This document shows positions 1 to 7,739 of a DNA stretch of 15,035 nt, in pieces (within the stretch, counting starts at the first letter, position 1; the number at the start of each line of letters is the position of its first letter). Made by a program: the position numbers and the translations under genes. Location of the stretch: contig DAOVKO010000023.1 of NCBI GenBank assembly GCA_030631725.1, forward strand, positions 1 to 15,035. Direction: 5' to 3'. The stretch is from Actinomycetes bacterium. Lineage in GTDB: Bacteria > Planctomycetota > Phycisphaerae > JAACET01. A model generated the notes under the pieces. That model did no database searches and was not told the origin of the DNA. It worked only from the letters and a program-made list of their open reading frames with translations.

Positions 1-321
1 GACTACTTGGCCGCTGTCAGACTCGACGGCCTCCAGAATAACTTCGACCTTTCGGCCGGTGGTAGCCTCTTCGGGATCGTCGAACTCGGAAAGGTCGACC
101 AAACCCTCGGATTTCAAGCCCACCTCAATGACTACATCGTCACCGGCCCGCCCGATGATGGTGCCGGTCAGTAAGCTACCGGGGGAGAAGTTTTTGATGG
201 CGTCGTCAACTACGGCATCCATATTGCCCTGAACAACGTCAGACCCCAGGGCCTCACTGAGGACGCGGTCGATTTGCTCGTCAGAGACCTCGAATTGTCG
301 CATAATGCTCTTGTCAACCAT
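1..321 (-). CDS. rpsA: 30S ribosomal protein S1, N-terminal part (runs off left edge)
   Basis: The 107 visible codons encode the start of ribosomal protein S1, the OB-fold protein that brings mRNA to the 30S subunit. After a short acidic leader (MVDKSIMRQFEVSDEQID), residues about 40-85 match the first S1 domain, with SPGSLLTGTIIGRAGDDVV, then VEVGLKSEG-like and DLSEF segments. The reading frame is open to the first base of the window, so the remaining S1 repeats lie outside. The start is taken as the ATG at 319-321; a second in-frame ATG at 301-303 is possible, and no strong ribosome binding site decides between them. It follows ispH on the same strand after a 236-base gap. A cmk-(plsC)-ispH-rpsA order, and even IspH-S1 fusions, are known in other bacteria, which supports the call. 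Confidence 0.9.
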   Translation of the reverse strand, partial: MVDKSIMRQFEVSDEQIDRVLSEALGSDVVQGNMDAVVDDAIKNFSPGSLLTGTIIGRAGDDVVIEVGLKSEGLVDLSEFDDPEEATTGRKVEVILEAVESDSGQVV

Positions 322-557
322 AAAATCGTCTCGTTCACTCGTGATAGATTCGAAACCGAAAATAGCTCGAAACAGGACCGCTGAGGCTCACGTTACCCCG
401 GCAGGTCCTTATAATTTCGAACCCAGAGGACCGATAAACAGCACTGGCAAACCGATAAGCCGGATTCCAAGTGCGGGAAGCTAAACAAGTAGTATAGCAG
501 GGGCAGGAATATATTCCACAGCTTTTTCAAAGAAAAAGGGGGCCGGGCCCTCTTCTG
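322..557 (-). other. ispH-rpsA intergenic region / rpsA leader
   Basis: This 236-base non-coding interval holds a terminator-like hairpin just after ispH and a perfect 12-base palindrome GGAATATATTCC at 506-517. On the minus strand a -10-like TATACT (496-491) follows the palindrome, but no convincing -35 is spaced for it. The octamer ACCGATAA occurs twice on the plus strand (about 429-459). The long leader suggests rpsA has its own transcription start or leader regulation, as S1 is autoregulated in other bacteria. That is inference. Confidence 0.4.
533..552 (-). terminator. Probable rho-independent terminator after ispH
   Basis: On the minus strand, six bases past the ispH stop codon, GAGGGC-CCG-GCCCCC can fold into a GC-rich stem with one mismatch, and five T residues follow directly. 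A second A/T stem (CTTTTTC-TTT-GAAAAAG, 522-538) overlaps the T run. The stem is short, so termination may be partial and allow readthrough into rpsA. Confidence 0.55.
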
Positions 558-1391
558 TTATTCTTGTCTGAGGTTGCGGACGAATTCTTCGATGGCCCAG
601 TCTGGGGTGGAGGCCCCGGCGGTAACCCCGGCTACGGTTTTGCCCCGGATGTATTCTCGGCGGAACTGCAACCAGGATTCCAGGTGGTAAGTGCTGACTC
701 CCTGTGCGGCACACAATTCGGCCAGGCGGGCGGTGTTGGCGCTCTGGCGGCCTCCGAGGACGAACATGACCTGAACCTGTTTGGTGACTTCCAGAGCGGC
801 CTGCTGCCGGGCGTGGGTGGCTTGGCATATGGTGTCAACCACTTTTACCTCGGCACATCCGGAAGAGACCACCAGGCCAACCATCCATCCGAAAGCAGTA
901 AGCGAAGAGGTGGTCTGAGCGATGATTCCCAAACGTCGGTGCCCGGCGATTTTTGGCAGATCCGACTTGTCGTTGAGACAAATAGCACCGGGGGCGTAGG
1001 CCATCACCCCACGGACTTCCGGATGATTGGGGTCGCCGACTATCAGAACCTGATAGCCCTGGTCGTGCAACTGCTTGACTATGTTCTGGGCTCTTCTGAC
1101 CAAGACGCAAGTGCCGTCGATAACTTCCAGGCTGCGGCGTTGGGCTTCGCGGAATATGCCCGGCGACTCGCCGTGAGAGCGAATCAGCACGGCAGCCCCG
1201 TCTGGGACCTTGGCCAAGCTGTCGGTTACCTTGAGCCCCTGCTTTTGCAATCTCTCGACGACCTGAGGATTGTGGATTAGCGGGCCAAGGCTGTATACGC
1301 TTTTGCCCCGTTGGAGGGACTGCTCGGCCAACTGGACGGCCCGCTTAACTCCGGTACAAAAACCCCGAGGTTCGGCAACAATTACTTTCAC
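558..1391 (-). CDS. ispH: 4-hydroxy-3-methylbut-2-enyl diphosphate reductase (IspH/LytB)
   Basis: This is the last enzyme of the MEP isoprenoid pathway; it reduces HMBPP to IPP and DMAPP with a [4Fe-4S] cluster. The 277-residue product has the three cluster cysteines: C12 (EPRGFCTGV), C95 (IDGTCVLV) and C189 (VDTICQATHARQ). The substrate-site elements are also present: H40, the SHG at 72-74, HPEV at 123-126, TT at 160-161, SAN at 217-219 and TAGAST at 257-262. In the C95 loop the usual proline after the cysteine is valine. The start is the GTG at 1391, because it overlaps the plsC stop in a GTGA junction and gives an N-terminus beginning right at the family core. The open frame continues upstream to 1571, but that part is antisense-like sequence inside plsC. 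The gene is the third of a translationally coupled cmk-plsC-ispH chain. Confidence 0.95.
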   Translation of the reverse strand: MKVIVAEPRGFCTGVKRAVQLAEQSLQRGKSVYSLGPLIHNPQVVERLQKQGLKVTDSLAKVPDGAAVLIRSHGESPGIFREAQRRSLEVIDGTCVLVRRAQNIVKQLHDQGYQVLIVGDPNHPEVRGVMAYAPGAICLNDKSDLPKIAGHRRLGIIAQTTSSLTAFGWMVGLVVSSGCAEVKVVDTICQATHARQQAALEVTKQVQVMFVLGGRQSANTARLAELCAAQGVSTYHLESWLQFRREYIRGKTVAGVTAGASTPDWAIEEFVRNLRQE

Positions 1392-2068
1392 AAGTAGTCC
1401 TCTACGGGCAGGTAAGAGTATGGCTTTCGTCCGTAACGACGGCGGAGGCGGTGCTGCATTTCTTGCTGGCGCTGGAAGATTATCTGTGCTGCGGCCTTGT
1501 CTCCGAGGTCTGCTATCTGCTGGGCGGTTATGGGCTGGCCGAACATGACCCGAATAGTGCAGAAGCGCCATAGCTTGCGGCTTCTGGGCCAGGCTTCAAA
1601 AGCGCCGTCTATAACCACGGGAATCAAGGGGACTTTGGCCTTTCGGGCCATCATAGCCATGCCGGGCTGCAAGGGAGCAATACGCCCGTCGTGGGTTCGA
1701 GTGCCTTCGCCGAAGAGTAGAAGCAATTGGTCGTCTTTGAGTCGGCGAAGGGATTCCTTGATGGCAGCCAGATCGACAGTGTCGCGTTTGACGGGGAAGG
1801 CATTTACCGAACGAATAAGCCAAGCGAAGGCCCGCTGACGAAAGAGCGAATCACGGGCCAGGTAGTGCACCTCTCGCCAAAGGCACAGACCTACCACCAT
1901 GGGATCAAGAAAACTCTGATGGTTGCTGGCCAGTAGGGCCCCGCCCTGGGTAGGTACCTTTTCGCGACCGAAGCTACGGATACCGAAGGCGGTGATGGCG
2001 ACTATCTGGCAGAGCCCTCGCCAGCAGCCGTACCAAAGTCTGTGAGCCAAGCCGTCGTACTCGCTCAT
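1388..2068 (-). CDS. plsC: 1-acyl-sn-glycerol-3-phosphate acyltransferase (PlsC family)
   Basis: This membrane-associated enzyme acylates lysophosphatidic acid to phosphatidic acid in phospholipid synthesis. The 226-residue protein has the four acyltransferase blocks: NHQSFLD at 49-55 (the HX4D catalytic pair H50/D55), FPVKRD at 91-96, FGEGTRT at 119-125 (usually FPEGTR; glycine replaces proline) and VPLIPVVIDG at 146-155. A hydrophobic N-terminal stretch (about 11-31) may anchor it. The ATG at 2068 overlaps the cmk stop by four bases (ATGA), and its own stop overlaps the ispH GTG in the same way. The exact acyl acceptor and donor cannot be read from sequence; other PlsC-like acyltransferases share these motifs. 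Confidence 0.9.
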   Translation of the reverse strand: MSEYDGLAHRLWYGCWRGLCQIVAITAFGIRSFGREKVPTQGGALLASNHQSFLDPMVVGLCLWREVHYLARDSLFRQRAFAWLIRSVNAFPVKRDTVDLAAIKESLRRLKDDQLLLLFGEGTRTHDGRIAPLQPGMAMMARKAKVPLIPVVIDGAFEAWPRSRKLWRFCTIRVMFGQPITAQQIADLGDKAAAQIIFQRQQEMQHRLRRRYGRKPYSYLPVEDYL

Positions 2069-2784
2069 TGCTTTGATTGCCTCTGTTCAAGAGTTGAGAG
2101 GATACGTTGGACGTGACGAGCTAATTCATCGACCATCTTCTCGACGCTCATATTAGTGGTGTCGACAATTATTGCACCGGGGGGCACTTCCAGAGGGGCT
2201 GTGCTGCGGGTGCTGTCGCGAGCATCCCTGGTTTGTATGCCGGAGAGTATCTGCTCATAGGTAACGTTCTCGCCGGAGCTCTGGAGCTGTTGGTAACGTC
2301 TGCGGGCGCGGGTGGCGGGGTCGGCGTCGAGAAAGAACTTGAGCTGGGCGTGGGGAAAGACAACGGTTCCCTGGTCGCGGCCCTCAGCGACGAGGGGGGC
2401 GAGTTTTCTGGCCAGCTTCCGCTGACGCTTGACCATTTCGTCGCGGACGCCTCGGCGGGAGGCAATAAAGTGGGCGTTCTCGGTTACCTCGACGGTGCGG
2501 ATCAGCTCGGTGACATCCTGGCCACAGATGGTGACCTCTGTGCCGTGGGCAGTGGGGACCAGGTCCAAATCTATCTGCTTGGTCAAATTGATGAGCTCGG
2601 CAGAGTCTCTGAGGTTTAAGCCCTGACGCAAGGCCTGGAAGGTGACGGCCCGGTACATGGCTCCGGTGTCGAGGTGTGCAAAACCAAGCCGCTGGGCCAA
2701 CTTGCGGGCAGCTGTGGATTTGCCGGAGCCGGAGGGCCCGTCTATGGTGATCACCCTAATGCTCTGTTTTGCGCTTTTAGTCAT
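2065..2784 (-). CDS. cmk: Cytidylate kinase
   Basis: The enzyme phosphorylates CMP and dCMP in nucleotide recycling. The 239-residue product opens with VITIDGPSGSGKST, whose P-loop lies at residues 16-24, followed by the CMP-kinase LDTGAMYRA segment at 38-46. The nucleotide-binding EGRDQGTVVFP block near residue 135 and the arginine-rich ARRRYQQL lid segment complete the family pattern. Length is normal for bacterial Cmk. The ATG at 2784 is used; the ribosome binding site is poor, and an in-frame GTG at residue 11 (just before VITIDG) is an alternative start. The stop overlaps the plsC start by four bases. The gene follows uvrA on the same strand, but the AT-rich repeat between them may carry a promoter or separate the two transcripts. 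Confidence 0.95.
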   Translation of the reverse strand: MTKSAKQSIRVITIDGPSGSGKSTAARKLAQRLGFAHLDTGAMYRAVTFQALRQGLNLRDSAELINLTKQIDLDLVPTAHGTEVTICGQDVTELIRTVEVTENAHFIASRRGVRDEMVKRQRKLARKLAPLVAEGRDQGTVVFPHAQLKFFLDADPATRARRRYQQLQSSGENVTYEQILSGIQTRDARDSTRSTAPLEVPPGAIIVDTTNMSVEKMVDELARHVQRILSTLEQRQSKQ

Positions 2785-2807
2785 CCGCTGAAATTTCTAG
2801 GACAGCA

Positions 2808-2945
2808 GGTCAAAAATATCAAAATTGCATATCAAAATTCAAAAAGTTCTAAAACACGTGCCCCGACGTCCCGATCGCTTTGACTCTTACATTTTGATTT
2901 TTTATCTGTCATCTTGCATTTTGATATTTGATATTTGATTTTTCC
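2808..2945. repeat. AT-rich inverted-repeat element between uvrA and cmk
   Basis: Two AT-rich arms built from the word TTTTGATATTTGAT face each other around a GC-rich core (about 2850-2885, containing CACGTG and GACGTC). The left arm (about 2812-2845) reads AAAATATCAAAATTGCATAT; the right arm (about 2890-2945) reads TTGCATTTTGATATTTGAT with tandem GATATTT units. The right arm extends into the 3' end of uvrA and encodes its last residues. The composition is unlike the flanking genes. The layout resembles a small dispersed intergenic repeat, but one copy in one window cannot prove dispersal. Confidence 0.6.
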
Positions 2946-5788
2946 AGCTTGGGTTTGAGAAACTGTCCGGTGTAGGATTTACGGATTTTTACAATTTCCT
3001 CCGGCTGTCCCAGGGCAACGACTTGTCCACCGGCATCGCCACCTTCAGGACCCAAGTCCACAATATAATCGGCATGCTTGATTACGTCCAGATTGTGCTC
3101 GATGACCACGACGGTGTTGCCCAGGTCGACCAGGCGGTTAAGGACGTTGAGCAGATTGTGAATGTCGGCGAAATGCAGGCCGGTGGTCGGCTCGTCAAGG
3201 ACATAGAGGGTGTGGCCGGTGGAGGTTTTGCCCAACTCGGTGGCTAACTTAACCCGCTGGGCTTCGCCGCCACTAAGGGTAGTGGAGGACTGGCCGAGGG
3301 TCATGTATCCTAAGCCTACGTCGTTGAGGGCTCGGAGGAGCTGCTTGATCTTGGGGAAGTTTGCGAAAAAGGCCAGGGCCTCTTCGACTCGCATGTCCAG
3401 CACGTCGGCAATGTTCTTTCCCTTGTAACGAATCTCGAGGGTTTCGCGGTTGTAGCGGGAGCCTTTGCATTCCTGGCAAACCACGTAGACGTCGGGGAGG
3501 AAGTGCATCTCGATCTTGCGTGTACCTTGTCCGCGACAGACCTCGCAGCGTCCGCCCTTGACGTTGAAGCTGAATCGACCAGGTTTGTAGCCGCGAATCT
3601 TGGCCTCGCGGGTTTTGGCGAAGAGCTCGCGAATAAGGTCGAATACCCCGGTGTAAGTGGCTGGGTTGGAGCGAGGGGTTCGGCCGATGGGGCTTTGGTC
3701 AATTTCGATTACCTTGTCAACGGCACTGGTGCCCAGGAGCCTGGCGTGCTTACCGGGTTTGTCGCGGGAGCCGTAAAGCCGGCGTCTCAAAGCCCGTAAC
3801 AGGGTTTGGCTAACCAGGGTGCTTTTTCCCGAGCCGGATACGCCGGTGACGCAGCAGAACACACCCAAGGGGAACTTGACGTCGATATTCTTGAGGTTAT
3901 TCTCTGCAGCGGCGCGTACAGTAATAGCCCGGGTAAGGCGTACAGGACGACGGCGGGGGGGGAGCTTGATCTGCTCTCGGCCGGCGAGATAGTTGGCGGT
4001 AGAGGATTTCCGGCAACGAAGGACCTTCTTGAGGTCGCCCTGGACGACGACGCGTCCACCGTGGCTGCCGGCGCCGGGGCCCATGTCGATAATATGGTCG
4101 GCAAAGGTGATAGTCCCCTCGTCGTGCTCGACGACCAGAACGGTGTTGCCGATATCGGTAAGGCTGCGGAGGGTGTCGAGGAGCCTGCGGTTGTCCCGCT
4201 GGTGCAAGCCGATGGTCGGCTCATCGAGGACGTAACAGACACCGACCAGGCCGCTGCCCACCTGAGTGGCCAGGCGGATGCGCTGGGCCTCGCCGCCGGA
4301 GAGTGTGCTGCTGATACGGTCCAGACTGAGATAACCGATACCCACATCGGACATGAAACCCAAGCGGGAACGAATCTCCTTGAGCACCTGGTGGGCGATT
4401 TTCTGCTTTTCGACGCCCAATTTGAGCTTCTCAAAAAACTCCCGAGCCTGCCAGATGGTCATCTTAACCAGCTCATGGATGCCCACAGAGTCGAGCTTGA
4501 CGTTGAGGGCCTCGATGCGCAGGCGATGGCCATTGCAAACCCGGCAGGGCTGGGCGGAAATATACCTGTGCAGGCGAGCTTTGACGTGCTCGCTATCGGT
4601 CGAGCGCCATCGGCGGGTGAGATTGGGGATTACCCCCTCGAAGGAAGCACCGTACTCGTTTTCCTGCTCGGAGTCTGTGCCGTGCAGGAGTATCTGACAT
4701 ATCTGTTTACTCAGCCGCTTGTAGGGGGTGTCGGGGCTAATACCAAATTTCCTGCAAAAACGCCGTATGAGGCGGTTGTAGAAGATGTTCATCCGCTTGC
4801 CGCCGTGGCGCCAGGCGTTGATGGCTCCGCCGGAAAGACTCAGGTCGGTGTGGGGGACGACCAGGTCGGGGTCGAACTCGAGGATGGTGCCGAGCCCGTC
4901 GCACTCGGCGCAGGCCCCGTATGGTGAATTAAAGCTGAAGAGGCGCGGAGACAACTCGGGAAGACTTACCTCGGTGTGCACGGGACAAGCGTATCGCTCA
5001 CTGTAGAGCTGGTCCGTCCAGCCGTCCGAATCGGTCTTGCCGGGCTCGTCGGCTCCTTCGGATGAAGCAGCGTCCTGCCTGGCAACGATGACCAGACCTT
5101 CGGAGAGCTTTAGAGCGATCTCCAGGGAGTCGGCTAATCTGGTGCGCACGGCGGGTTTGACGAGCAGGCGATCGACGAGGACCTCGATGGTGTGCTTGCG
5201 GCGCTTAGGCAGCTCGGGGACGTCGCGGATGTCGCAGACTTTCCCGTCCACACGGACGCGGACGAAACCCTGACGTTGAGCGGCTCGAAAGACCTCGCGG
5301 TGCTCTCCCTTCTGCCCGCGAATCAGAGGGGAAAGGATTTGGATGCGCGTGCCTTGGGGCCAAGAGAGAATGCTGTCGGTGATTTGCTCGACGGTCTGTG
5401 ACTGGATCTCTCGGCGGCATTTCCAGCAATAGGGCGTGCCGACACGGGCGAAGAGCAGGCGAAGATAGTCGTAGATTTCCGTGGTGGTGGCGACAGTAGA
5501 ACGCGGCGAGCCGCCGGCTGAGCGCTGCTCGATGGCTATGGTGGGTGGCAAGCCCTCGATGTGATCGACGTCGGGTTTGGTCATCTGCTCGAGGAATTGG
5601 CGGGCGTAGGCCGAAAGGCTCTCGACATACTTTCGCTGGCCCTCGGCGTAGATGGTGTCGAAAGCCAGCGAGCTTTTGCCTGAGCCGCTCAGCCCGGTGA
5701 TGACCACCAGCTTGTCGCGGGGGATGAGCACATCTATGTTCTTGAGGTTGTGCTGCTTGGCCCCCTGAATGTGAATGGCTCGTTCCAT
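2909..5788 (-). CDS. uvrA: Excinuclease ABC subunit A
   Basis: UvrA is the damage-sensing ATPase of nucleotide excision repair, acting as a dimer with UvrB. The 959-residue protein has two ABC modules: Walker A at 32-39 (GLSGSGKS) and 649-656 (GVSGSGKS), signature LSGGEAQ at 496-502 and 838-844, and Walker B LDEP at 521-524 and 864-867. The C-terminal zinc module is intact (C748, C751, C771, C774). The first zinc module reads C268-P-V-H271 ... C293-A-E-C296, with histidine where the second cysteine usually lies. The ATG at 5788 has a GGAAG ribosome binding site seven bases upstream. The family's usual ending (TGQFLKP...) is followed by an extra tail, KSNIKYQNAR, encoded by an AT-rich repeat. 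It is divergent from ffh. Confidence 0.97.
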   Translation of the reverse strand: MERAIHIQGAKQHNLKNIDVLIPRDKLVVITGLSGSGKSSLAFDTIYAEGQRKYVESLSAYARQFLEQMTKPDVDHIEGLPPTIAIEQRSAGGSPRSTVATTTEIYDYLRLLFARVGTPYCWKCRREIQSQTVEQITDSILSWPQGTRIQILSPLIRGQKGEHREVFRAAQRQGFVRVRVDGKVCDIRDVPELPKRRKHTIEVLVDRLLVKPAVRTRLADSLEIALKLSEGLVIVARQDAASSEGADEPGKTDSDGWTDQLYSERYACPVHTEVSLPELSPRLFSFNSPYGACAECDGLGTILEFDPDLVVPHTDLSLSGGAINAWRHGGKRMNIFYNRLIRRFCRKFGISPDTPYKRLSKQICQILLHGTDSEQENEYGASFEGVIPNLTRRWRSTDSEHVKARLHRYISAQPCRVCNGHRLRIEALNVKLDSVGIHELVKMTIWQAREFFEKLKLGVEKQKIAHQVLKEIRSRLGFMSDVGIGYLSLDRISSTLSGGEAQRIRLATQVGSGLVGVCYVLDEPTIGLHQRDNRRLLDTLRSLTDIGNTVLVVEHDEGTITFADHIIDMGPGAGSHGGRVVVQGDLKKVLRCRKSSTANYLAGREQIKLPPRRRPVRLTRAITVRAAAENNLKNIDVKFPLGVFCCVTGVSGSGKSTLVSQTLLRALRRRLYGSRDKPGKHARLLGTSAVDKVIEIDQSPIGRTPRSNPATYTGVFDLIRELFAKTREAKIRGYKPGRFSFNVKGGRCEVCRGQGTRKIEMHFLPDVYVVCQECKGSRYNRETLEIRYKGKNIADVLDMRVEEALAFFANFPKIKQLLRALNDVGLGYMTLGQSSTTLSGGEAQRVKLATELGKTSTGHTLYVLDEPTTGLHFADIHNLLNVLNRLVDLGNTVVVIEHNLDVIKHADYIVDLGPEGGDAGGQVVALGQPEEIVKIRKSYTGQFLKPKLEKSNIKYQNAR

Positions 5789-5812
5789 GCTTTGGCTTCC
5801 CAGGCCCAGTCC

Positions 5813-5885
5813 GGCGGATAGTCGGGCTCTGCTATCCGGGCAGACTATTTCAAACTAACCATTCTACCACTATCTGGGCGGATAG
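5813..5885. promoter_or_regulatory. Repeated palindromic box in the uvrA promoter (putative operator)
   Basis: The perfect inverted repeat CTATC-TGGGCG-GATAG (5870-5885) falls almost entirely in the spacer between the uvrA -35 and -10. A related imperfect copy, CTATCCGGGCAGACTAT, lies at 5832-5848, and the half-site GGCGGATAG recurs exactly at 5813-5821 and 5877-5885. The layout fits a repressor operator; an SOS (LexA-type) regulator is the natural guess for uvrA, but I do not recognise this box as a known LexA site. Confidence 0.45.
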
Positions 5886-5889
5886 ACAA
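5861..5889 (-). promoter_or_regulatory. Putative sigma70-type promoter of uvrA
   Basis: On the minus strand TTGTCT (5889-5884) and TAGAAT (5866-5861) are separated by 17 bases, giving a predicted start near 5854 and a leader of about 65 bases before the uvrA ATG. Confidence 0.6.
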
Positions 5890-5914
5890 GCTCCACAATC
5901 GCCACCATTTTGGC

Positions 5915-5942
5915 TTGCAAAGACCCCTTAGAACAATATAAT
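5915..5942 (+). promoter_or_regulatory. Putative sigma70-type promoter of the ffh-yraN operon
   Basis: TTGCAA (5915-5920) and a perfect TATAAT (5937-5942) are separated by 16 bases. The predicted start near 5949 gives a leader of about 60 bases that ends in the GGGAGA ribosome binding site before the ffh TTG start. Confidence 0.75.
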
Positions 5943-6008
5943 AGCCCGTTTGCCTGATTGGTTTTTACCGTTTATGGTGTTCTTGCCCTTGCTGCCGGGA
6001 GACTCGCG

Positions 6009-7445
6009 TTGTTCGAGACCCTCTCAGAGAGGTTTTCCAAGGCCATTCGCCGGCTCTCTGGCCGTGGTCGAATCAGCCGCGCCAACATCACCGACGCCAT
6101 GGGCGATGTCCGCCGGGCCCTGCTCGAAGCGGATGTTAACTACACGGTAGCAAAAGAGTTCTGCGATTCCGTCGTCGAAAAAGCCATCGGCGCCCACATC
6201 CTCGAGTCCCTCCATCCCGGCCAGGTAATGGTCAAAATCGTCAATGACGAGCTCACCAGCCTGATGGGCCCGGTGGATTCGCGAATCTATTTTGTTTCTC
6301 CGGGCCCCACGGTCATTATGCTCGCCGGCCTCCAGGGCTCTGGCAAAACCACCACTGCCGCAAAGTTGGCCAAATACGTAATGGCCCAGGGTAAGAAACC
6401 GCTCCTCGTCGCCGCCGACCTGCAACGGCCCGCCGCCGTTGACCAACTGGAAATCCTCGCTCAGCAGATCAAAGTCCCTGCCTACTGCGATCGCCGCAGC
6501 AAAGACGCTGTCACCCTCTGCCGGTCTGCGGTAAACCGCGCTTCCTCCACTGGCCAGGATGTTGTTATCCTCGATACCGCCGGTCGGCTGCACATCGACG
6601 CCGACCTTATGGCCGAACTGCGAAACATCGTCAAAGTCGTCAACCCCCAGCAAATCTATCTCGTCTGCGACGCCATGACCGGACAGGACGCCGTCAACTC
6701 CGCTAAGGAGTTTAACGACCAGCTCGAGCTCGACGGGGTTATCCTGAGCAAAATGGACGGTGACGCCCGCGGCGGCGCTGCCCTGAGCATCAAAGCCGTC
6801 ACCGGAAAGCCCATCAAGTTCATCGGTGTCGGTGAAAAGCTCGACCGCCTCGAAGAATTTCACCCTGACCGCATGGCCGGAAGAATCCTGGGCATGGGCG
6901 ATGTCGTCAGCCTGGTCGAAAAGGCCCAGGAGCACTTTGACGCCGAAGAAGCCGAAAAAATGCAGGAAAAGCTCCTCTCCGACCGCTTCACCATGGATGA
7001 CCTGCTCAAACAGCTCCAGGCCATTCGTAAAATGGGACCCCTGGGCGATGTCCTGAAGATGCTCCCCGGAATGGGCTCCCAGATGAAAAACATGCCCGCC
7101 CTGGACGAGCGTGAACTGGACCGCACCCAGGCCATCGTCCAGTCCATGACCAAGGCCGAAAGAGACGACCCCGAAATGGTCGATGCCTCTCGTCGCCGAC
7201 GCATCGCCGGCGGTTCCGGAAGCGAACCGTCTGACGTAGCCGAGTTGATAAAGACCTTCGGCCGAATGCGACACATGGTCAAGTCCTTCTCCGGCCAGGG
7301 GCTCTTCGGCGGCAAGGGCATGTTCGGCAAGATGAAAATGGCCAAGCAGCTCAGTTCCATGGATTTGTTCTCCGGGCAGGCCCAGTTCAAACGAAAGCAA
7401 CGCAGCAAGAGAAAAAAGTCGAGCCGAAAACGCCATCGACGCTAG
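6009..7445 (+). CDS. ffh: Signal recognition particle protein Ffh
   Basis: Ffh is the SRP54-type GTPase that binds signal sequences and 4.5S RNA and delivers ribosomes to FtsY at the membrane. From the chosen start the protein has 478 residues: a helical N domain, then the G domain with GLQGSGKT (107-114), DLQRPAAVDQL (137-147), DTAGR (189-193), SKMD (247-250, where TKxD is usual) and GVGEK (273-277). The methionine-rich M domain follows, with the RNA-binding RRRRIAGGSGSE segment, and a very basic tail. The TTG at 6009 is chosen because GGGAGA lies six bases upstream and the N-terminus then matches the family (MFETLSERF). The open frame from 5958 would add 17 residues unlike the family and lacks such a site. 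It heads an operon with rpsP, trmD, rplS and yraN. Confidence 0.95.
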   Translation: MFETLSERFSKAIRRLSGRGRISRANITDAMGDVRRALLEADVNYTVAKEFCDSVVEKAIGAHILESLHPGQVMVKIVNDELTSLMGPVDSRIYFVSPGPTVIMLAGLQGSGKTTTAAKLAKYVMAQGKKPLLVAADLQRPAAVDQLEILAQQIKVPAYCDRRSKDAVTLCRSAVNRASSTGQDVVILDTAGRLHIDADLMAELRNIVKVVNPQQIYLVCDAMTGQDAVNSAKEFNDQLELDGVILSKMDGDARGGAALSIKAVTGKPIKFIGVGEKLDRLEEFHPDRMAGRILGMGDVVSLVEKAQEHFDAEEAEKMQEKLLSDRFTMDDLLKQLQAIRKMGPLGDVLKMLPGMGSQMKNMPALDERELDRTQAIVQSMTKAERDDPEMVDASRRRRIAGGSGSEPSDVAELIKTFGRMRHMVKSFSGQGLFGGKGMFGKMKMAKQLSSMDLFSGQAQFKRKQRSKRKKSSRKRHRR

Positions 7446-7481
7446 TATCAAAAGTGAAGTCCGATTACGGGAGATAAAAAC

Positions 7482-7739
7482 GTGGCTGTTAAACTAAGGC
7501 TAAAACGCACCGGCAGGCGGCACCTGCCCTGTTACAGGCTAAACGCCGTCGATTCCCGGGCCCCGCGCGATGGACGGGTCATCGAGGAGCTCGGATTGTA
7601 CGATCCGCTCCAAAAGGATCCCGATAAGCAGATTAATTTCAAACGCGAGCGCATCGAGTATTGGCTCAGTGTCGGAGCTCAGCCTACCCAGACCGTCGCG
7701 AATCTGTTGGAAAAGGCCGGCATTCTCGCGGAACGCTGA
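7482..7739 (+). CDS. rpsP: 30S ribosomal protein S16
   Basis: S16 is a small-subunit assembly protein. The 85-residue product matches the family throughout: AVKLRLKRTGRRHLPCYRL, then DSRAPRDGRVIEELGLYDP and the C-terminal ERIEYWLSVGAQPTQTV-like helix. The start is the GTG at 7482, with GGGAG about eight bases upstream; no in-frame ATG competes. It lies 36 bases after ffh and 38 before trmD in one transcription unit. The rimM gene that commonly sits between rpsP and trmD is missing. Confidence 0.95.
   Translation: MAVKLRLKRTGRRHLPCYRLNAVDSRAPRDGRVIEELGLYDPLQKDPDKQINFKRERIEYWLSVGAQPTQTVANLLEKAGILAER

Noticed and set aside
564..1280. Open frame on the plus strand across ispH (238 codons)
   Set aside because: It is antisense to ispH with its three conserved cysteine motifs in frame; no support for coding.
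1392..1571. Upstream extension of ispH to an earlier start
   Set aside because: The extra 60 residues are translated from inside plsC in another frame and are unlike IspH; the GTGA junction gives a better start.
3806..4927. Long open frame on the plus strand across uvrA (373 codons)
   Set aside because: It is antisense to conserved UvrA domains, with low-complexity Gly/Ala/Val-rich translation and no ribosome binding site.
5958..6008. Upstream ATG start for ffh
   Set aside because: The added residues do not match Ffh, while the TTG at 6009 has a well-spaced GGGAGA and gives the family N-terminus.
6024..7451. Long open frame on the minus strand across ffh (475 codons)
   Set aside because: It lies antisense to a clear ffh and has no family motif; it is a composition effect of GC-rich codons.
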